From: Harmonia axyridis
Lineage: Eukaryota > Arthropoda > Insecta > Coleoptera > Coccinellidae
DNA: 64,000 nt
Assembly (NCBI RefSeq): GCF_914767665.1
Contig: NC_059505.1
Coordinates: 23,433,506-23,497,505 of the forward strand
Direction: 5' to 3'
Below the pieces are notes generated by a model. The model did no database searches. It saw only the letters and a list, made by a program, of their open reading frames with translations, and had not been told where the DNA came from. Each line of letters opens with the position of its first letter. The stretch's first letter is position 1. Positions 58,282-64,000 of this stretch are shown here, one piece after another. The position numbers were made by a program, and so were the translations under genes.

Positions 58282-59838
58282 ATTTTTGGACGAGTTGCAT
58301 ACAACATTTTTTCTACGTTCATGCAAAAAGCAAAAAATGATTTATTGAGGTGCGGCACTAGGTGTAGGAATATGAAAAGCGCAACTTGAATACTTTATTA
58401 TTAATATCGATTTGCATTGAAACAGGAACTAATACGTTACGAACAATTCAACTCAAACTTTATTTTTACCCTCAATGTTGGAAGTGAATGAACCATTGTT
58501 GCAATTTTCAATATGAATATTTCGTAGTGAAGTACTTTTTAAATCCACTTCTTGATTTGTTACTGCTGTAAACGTACGAGTACTTGGTAACTGTACAACG
58601 TTATTTCCTTCAGGCTGAAATATTTGTTTTGCAACACTGAGTTTGTTTGCATGTGATCAGCACGTTGAAGTAGAATGAGTGCAATAAAAACTTTATTGCA
58701 CTAGTGCAATAAAGAACTTTTTTTTCCTCTAAATATAGTTCAATAAAGTTTTGCTTTTTGCATGAATGTAGAAAAACTCATTTTGAGTACTTATTGTTTG
58801 AACAGATCACATTGATATGTAATCACAAGTCAAATTGAAATTTATTTCCCTCTGTAGTTTCGATGATCTGATCTTACTAATTTCGTTCCCAGGCTCTTGG
58901 TACTATCATTAATTTATTTTTGCCTCGTTCTACTGCTATAAATATCTCAATCATTTTGATCGACATGAATAAAAAATAAGCAACGATAACGATTTGATTT
59001 TATGACTTTTATACTAGTTACACAATGCTTATAATGAGATAGCGTTGCACAGGGCAGTTCAATACTGACAATACTGTTTGGTTGAGTAGTTGAAAACCGA
59101 CGTGTTGAGGTACGGTTTCATCGACCGCTGTGTTTCGACGACTTTATCTAATCAATCGCAATTTGTGGTATCAATGTGTTCAAAACTAACCCCAGTGAAA
59201 TCTTCTTCAAGGGCATTCTCCGCGTCGGAGGTTAGTAATCAATGATTGATTTTAATTTTTGACACGGTTGCCCTAGAAAGTTTGATTTTACAGACATACC
59301 ATATCATAAATACCAAAAAAATTTTTTATTGGGATGGTTTGCAACGAATTGCACGACTAGTTTGAATCAGTTTGGCATGCTGATGGGGATACTAAAATTG
59401 GATGTACCTACTCCTGTATATAGTTGTTTATATTTAATATAGTGTGTTTATGTGCCTTGCTGACGCAGGTGGAAGTTTTCCTGTAGTTTTAGTGGTTTGT
59501 TCATTATTTTCGTCTAGAGAGTAAAGTCAAATCAATCATCTTAACATTCCCTATAAAGATAGAGTCTTGGAAGTGATTTTTATTTCCTTTCTTAGTCAGC
59601 GTTAGATCTAATTCTCATGAATAAGAGGAAATACATTCAATTTTTTCAGAATGCGTGATTCAGGGCGATCCACATTTTAGTAGGTACAATAACTTCAGAG
59701 TCGGAGAGAACAACTTTTTTCATAAAAAAAATTATATAAACATACAACCTGATACGATCCATTTAAAGTTAGAAAAAACTCAGTTTTCTATTCATACCTC
59801 TGTTATTATTAAATTCATTGTTTCAATTTTTAGGTATT
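58282..59838. other. Gene-free stretch
   Basis: Apart from the CATGCAAAAAGC inverted pair noted with the hairpin, nothing is recognised. Confidence 0.45.
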
Positions 59839-59920
59839 GATCATGGCATGTTTCGAATTAGGTAATTGTCTCCTGCGCAGATCATGGCATGTTTCGAATT
59901 AGGTAATTGTCTCCTGCGCA
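59839..59920. repeat. Perfect tandem duplication, 41-bp period
   Basis: GATCATGGCATGTTTCGAAT...CTCCTGCGCA occurs twice head to tail without a mismatch. Confidence 0.95.
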
Positions 59921-60521
59921 GATATATGATGCGATGATCCTTTTTCCATTGAAAATCTATTCCACTGTCTTCCTTTTCGAGAAAATTATTTCAATTCTGA
60001 AATCAACAGGGTAGTACTGCGAAAAAAACCTCCTGAGTTTTTTCCATAGAATGTACCATTTGCAAAACAAACACTTTACACAAAAATCTACAAAAATAAA
60101 TTTTTCTAATTTTTCTATTAGTGATAAATGAAAGTACAAAAATTCGCATAGTTTATTATAACGCTTTCAGAAAGAATTTAAAATTGAAAAAAAAAATTAT
60201 CAGACACTTGAACAATAAAAAATTGTGACAAAAATTTTTCAAAATGTGTGCCATTTTTGCCAACTTCCAACACACATCTCACACCGACGTTAAAATGAAC
60301 AACTTTACTTGATGACGAACCATAATTTGTTGTGTAGAAGGTTTGCTTTGTTCTTGTTTATTTCGGAAACATCCAGGAGACCTTTTTTCTAGTAAAACTC
60401 TGTTGATTTCAGAAATGAAATAATTTTCGAAAGGAAAGCTGTGGCGTGAATTTTCAGTAGAAAAAGGATAATCGCACCCTTATACCTACGCCACCGGATA
60501 ATTTTGGCATGAGACATGAGA
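59921..60521. other. Gene-free AT-rich stretch
   Basis: Nothing recognised. Confidence 0.4.
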
Positions 60522-61767
60522 AGTCCAGTAGATAAATATATTTTACTTGGAAAAAATTCCGAACTTGATGAAACTTCGACAGGTTGTTCGGGGGTGCTGT
60601 GGCATGACTTTGTCAAGTTATCAAGGACCCTGTGCTAACTTGAGGATGGCCGAAGAACCCCAACATTTTCCGACTTTTTTCAGTTTTCTGCTCATAACTT
60701 CTTAACTAAGTAGTTTTCGACCAGAACGTTCATTTTCAAAGTTATAGACCATTGAATTATCTTCAAATTTGTATTTACAAACTTTTTCGTAAACCCAATA
60801 TCAATTGATATACAGTCGATCAAAATAATAGTCCAGTGACAAATCAAAAAAAGTGGGGTCTGCTGGAAAAAATTCCGAACTCAATGAAACTTCTACAGGT
60901 TGTTTGGGGATGCTGTGGGATGATTCTGTCAAGTTATCTAACAAGAGGACCCTGTGCTAACTTGAGGAGGAGCTGGAACCTCAACAGTTTCGGACTTTTT
61001 TCGGTTCTTTTCTTATAACTTTCAACTCAATTAGTTTTCGACCAAAACGTTCATTTTCAAAGTTGTAGATAATTGAAGTCCCTATTTTGTTTCCCGAAAC
61101 TCTTTTCTAAACCTTATATCAACCGAGATACAACAAACCAAAATTAGAGGAATTTCCTCAAAAGGTCAAAAATTGGCAAAAAACAAAGGTTTTGCCCCTC
61201 AAAATAACAATAACCAGCCGTTCTATGGTAGTAATTGCTCATCAATATCGAGAAATTGAACATTAGGAGGTGAAGGGGGGAGGTAGCTTTGACTAAAAAC
61301 CTTTGTTTATGTGAAGAGTAGATATTTCAATGTTATCCTGGCATGTTATCACCTTACTGTAAATTCCTATCAATAACAATCTGTAGAAGTTTCATCAAGT
61401 TCGGAATTTTTTTCAACAGACTTTTTTGCTTTGACTACTGGACTATAAATGTGATCGACTATATCTCAATTGATATTAGGTTTACGAAAAAGTTTGTAGA
61501 TACAAAATTGTAGAGAATTTAATGATCTACAACAATAAATATAAAAGTTTTGGTCGAAAACTACTTAGTTTAGAGGTTATGAGCAAAAAACTGAAAAAAG
61601 TCCGGAAATGTTGAGGTTCTTCGGTCCCCCTTAAGTTAGCACAGTTTCCTCGTGTTGGATAACTTGTCAGAGTCATCTCACAATACCCCTGAACAACCTG
61701 TAGAAGTTTTATTAAGTTCGGAATTTTTTCCAGCAGCCCCTACTTTTTTAATTTATCTACTGGACTA
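60522..61767. mobile_element. 1.25-kb palindrome built from two units per arm
   Basis: Left end GTCCAGTAGATAAATATATT, right end mirrored AATTTATCTACTGGAC. The left arm has two direct, diverged copies of a ~300-bp unit (about 60522-60830 and 60831-61140), each containing AAAAAATTCCGAACT, GACCCTGTGCTAACTTGAGG and TAGTTTTCGACCARAACGTT. The right arm has the same unit inverted (about 61450-61767) plus a partial one (about 61385-61450). The start of the second unit, AGTCCAGTGACAAATCAAAA, repeats the terminal sequence, implying growth by end duplication. Non-coding. Confidence 0.8.
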
Positions 61768-62424
61768 TCATCTGATTCGAAACATGATATTATCCCGACT
61801 TAAAAAAATGAAACAATGAATATAATACTACAAGAGTTATTTTCATCAATCCTGAGGAAATTATCCTTAGAATCTCATGCTTGAATTCAAAAGAAATGAT
61901 ATTAGAGTGTTAGACATTTGTATCATACAGAAACGTTGTACCATCGGCTAAACAAAATTGATGGCCAAAGTGGGACGGCCAGATATCTCAGTTTCTCGCA
62001 GTTCATAATATGATTGGAATTTTCAACTAATACTGAGTTGTTATTGAAAATTACTGAGTTTCCTCCTTTTGAAATAGATGCAAATTCCAACTGTAAAGCT
62101 TCGATCCAAATCAATAACTACACCTTGTTATTTTTCTCATATAGGAACCTATTACCATTTTCATTCGATGTTTACGTTTAGTAGCAAATGCGCGATGGGG
62201 ATAGATCAAAATTGCCGTTGTAGGTAATTTAACCGACTCGCCAATATCGAAACGAAACTTTTCAATTGATTTTGAAGTAATGTGATGAGAGAAAGCGACG
62301 ATGCATAAAGGTAGATTCACACTGATTTTCTTTTGATCCCAGCTTTGTATCATGAGATAATTGAATCACATCCATTCTCAAAATATTCTGACAATTCTAT
62401 TTTGAGTTACTTCATAAGAGGTTA
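61768..62424. other. Gene-free AT-rich stretch
   Basis: Nothing recognised. Confidence 0.4.
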
Positions 62425-62432
62425 CTTTGAGC

Positions 62433-63449
62433 CAGGGCCCACTCTAGCATTTCTGCCGCCCCGGCAAAAATACGAATCGGTGCTTTTGCAGGTTTGAGGT
62501 TTTGTACTGTGGTTTTGTATTGAGGGGTAGAGGTGGCTGATTGGTAAATTTGTATTCAGACATTAAGTGTGAAGAACATTACGCTTTTTTGATTAAAAGT
62601 ATTCTAAGAAAGAAAAAAATTTGTTATTCCCATAATGAAGAGCAGCAAGAGTTAGTTAAATCATATGGAAGAGAAAAGTTAAATTACACAAGGCAACAAA
62701 ACAAATGTTTTTTTTTTGTGCCTGGGTTTTAGAGTTGATTTGGGACGCTAAATCTGTACATCAATCCGTTTTTATCTCTCAGCAGTTTCTTATATTCATT
62801 TATGAGAGTTCTAAAATGATTTAACATATATTCATTGACGTAGGTGAAATGGTTTCATTGTCAGTATGTTATTAGGTAAATTTCAAGTAAATCTATCAAT
62901 TGTGAAACCATTGCTTATCAGACACCTGAACTGACCCTTTTAATCCCTTAACTCGGATAAGTGAGAAAAAAAAATTATACTTCCTTCCTTATCTATGAAT
63001 TTGGGCTTAACGAAGCAATTTGTGAAAGCTCTTGGTAAGAATGGGTCATGTCTTGCATATATAGGAGTAAAATGCATCAGTTGAGCTCAAAACTATGTTG
63101 AAAGGTTTGACAAGATGCTTAATAGTTTCAAATCCTTAGGGTGCAATATGAGTATAAAAATACACTGTTTACACATCTACTAAGACCGTTTTCCAGATAA
63201 ATTTAGGAGACATGAGCAAGAAACAAGGTGAAATATTTCACCAAGATATTGAAGTTATGGAGGATCGCTACCGGATGTTGCGGATGAACTAGTATCATAA
63301 ATTCAAATGCTCCCTTGCTGAGCACTAGTTAATTTGTTATTGAAAAAAAATAGTTAAATACAGACTTTTCGGGAAAAGTAGAACATGCTGCCCTCCAATA
63401 TTTGCCACCCCAGCCAAATGCCGGTTTTCGGCCTCTAGAGCAGGCCCTA
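62433..63449. mobile_element. Non-autonomous hAT element with perfect 8-bp duplication
   Basis: Flanked by identical CTTTGAGC at 62425-62432 and 63450-63457. The left end CAGGGCCCACTCTAGCATTT and right end inverted TAGGGCCTGCTCTAGAGGCC are imperfect TIRs; both subterminal regions carry a GCCGCCCCGGC / GCCACCCCAGCC motif. 1017 bp, AT-rich interior without a recognisable transposase. Confidence 0.9.
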
Positions 63450-63457
63450 CTTTGAGC

Positions 63458-64000
63458 CCTCGATCACCGGAGAGATCGCTCAATAATTACATCTCGAATT
63501 ACACATACCAAAATGTCTTTAATTGTAGAACTATGAGCCCAGGATGGCAACCATAATAATCGACCCACTGATAACGAATTCTTTCCCAAAATTCGATTCT
63601 GGGACCGTATTCTCGACAAGTGATCTCTCAAAACGTATACGTTCATTCAGTGTTCAGAGCACTGAAAGAACGTATACGTATACGTATAAGATCACTTGTC
63701 AAGAATACGCTCCCTGTCCGTCTAGCCGCAAACCTGATAACTTTTTCGGAAATATATATAATTATAATTTTGCTTACGGATACCTCGTTTCCAAATAACT
63801 TCATTTTCTAGGATACACTTTGTAATTATACTGTTTTTCCAAATTTCGAATTATTCTTGTGAAAATCGTATACCTGTAACTTGTGCAGTAATAACAAGGC
63901 GAATTCATATTGTAAGATATATTTCTCAAGGTAGGTATAAGCGATTTATCTGAAATAATTTATTTTGATGAATTCTGCATTGCAAAAACAACTCATCTCC
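63458..64000. other. Gene-free end with a hairpin
   Basis: An inverted repeat at 63607-63708 pairs TATTCTCGACAAGTGATCTC with its mirror GATCACTTGTCAAGAATA, with AACGTATACGTTC-type stems inward and an extra ACGTATACGTATACGTATA run on one side. Nothing else recognised. Confidence 0.6.

Noticed and set aside
1..64000. tRNA or rRNA genes
   Set aside because: No stretch combined an acceptor stem with recognisable A and B boxes, and no rRNA sequence was recognised by eye; a covariance scan would be needed to be certain.

Overview
This window looks like one stretch of an arthropod nuclear genome, most likely an insect. It is AT-rich, has no operons or bacterial signals, and has no convincing intact host gene. 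It is packed with decayed DNA transposons, short inverted-repeat (foldback) elements and non-LTR retrotransposon fragments whose protein remnants are of insect type. A beetle is a guess from general familiarity with such repeats; nothing in the sequence proves the order.

Layout. 0-5.6 kb: an inverted-repeat element, an outer TIR element split by an inner one carrying a mariner-superfamily transposase remnant, then an 0.9 kb array of alternating inverted units. 5.7-11.4 kb: tandem duplications and three foldback/TIR elements, two of them back to back at 9.97-11.42 kb. 12-13.5 kb: remnants of a Crypton-like tyrosine recombinase and an old DDE transposase. 15.4-21.3 kb: three long palindromic elements with CAGGGTG-type ends flanked by TA, one inserted inside another. 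21.3-26.7 kb: largely featureless AT-rich sequence. 26.76-29.9 kb: a young, internally deleted DD41D mariner-like element next to a 2.1 kb TIR element of unknown class. 31.7-32.9 kb: a 40-bp perfect palindrome and a pogo-like transposase tail. 33-38 kb: quiet. 38.2-42.9 kb: a minisatellite, a pogo/Tigger-type element holding two other insertions, two GC-rich islands and a hAT remnant. 43.3-54.7 kb: a possible ribozyme motif, fragments of two non-LTR families, a THAP-like fragment, a hAT element with 8-bp duplication carrying a young MITE, and a second Crypton-like fragment. 55.3-64 kb: more foldback elements, one unidentified 101-residue reading frame, a 1.2 kb palindrome and a hAT element with a perfect 8-bp target duplication.

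The parts do not form a pathway. The window records repeated nested transposition: many non-autonomous elements share CAGGGTG/CACCCTG ends and TA targets, consistent with mobilisation by Tc1/mariner-superfamily enzymes, and the transposase remnants here (3.3, 11.0, 13.2, 26.9 kb) belong to that superfamily. Between the elements lie about eight GC-richer, apparently single-copy islands that could be regulatory DNA of a gene outside the window.
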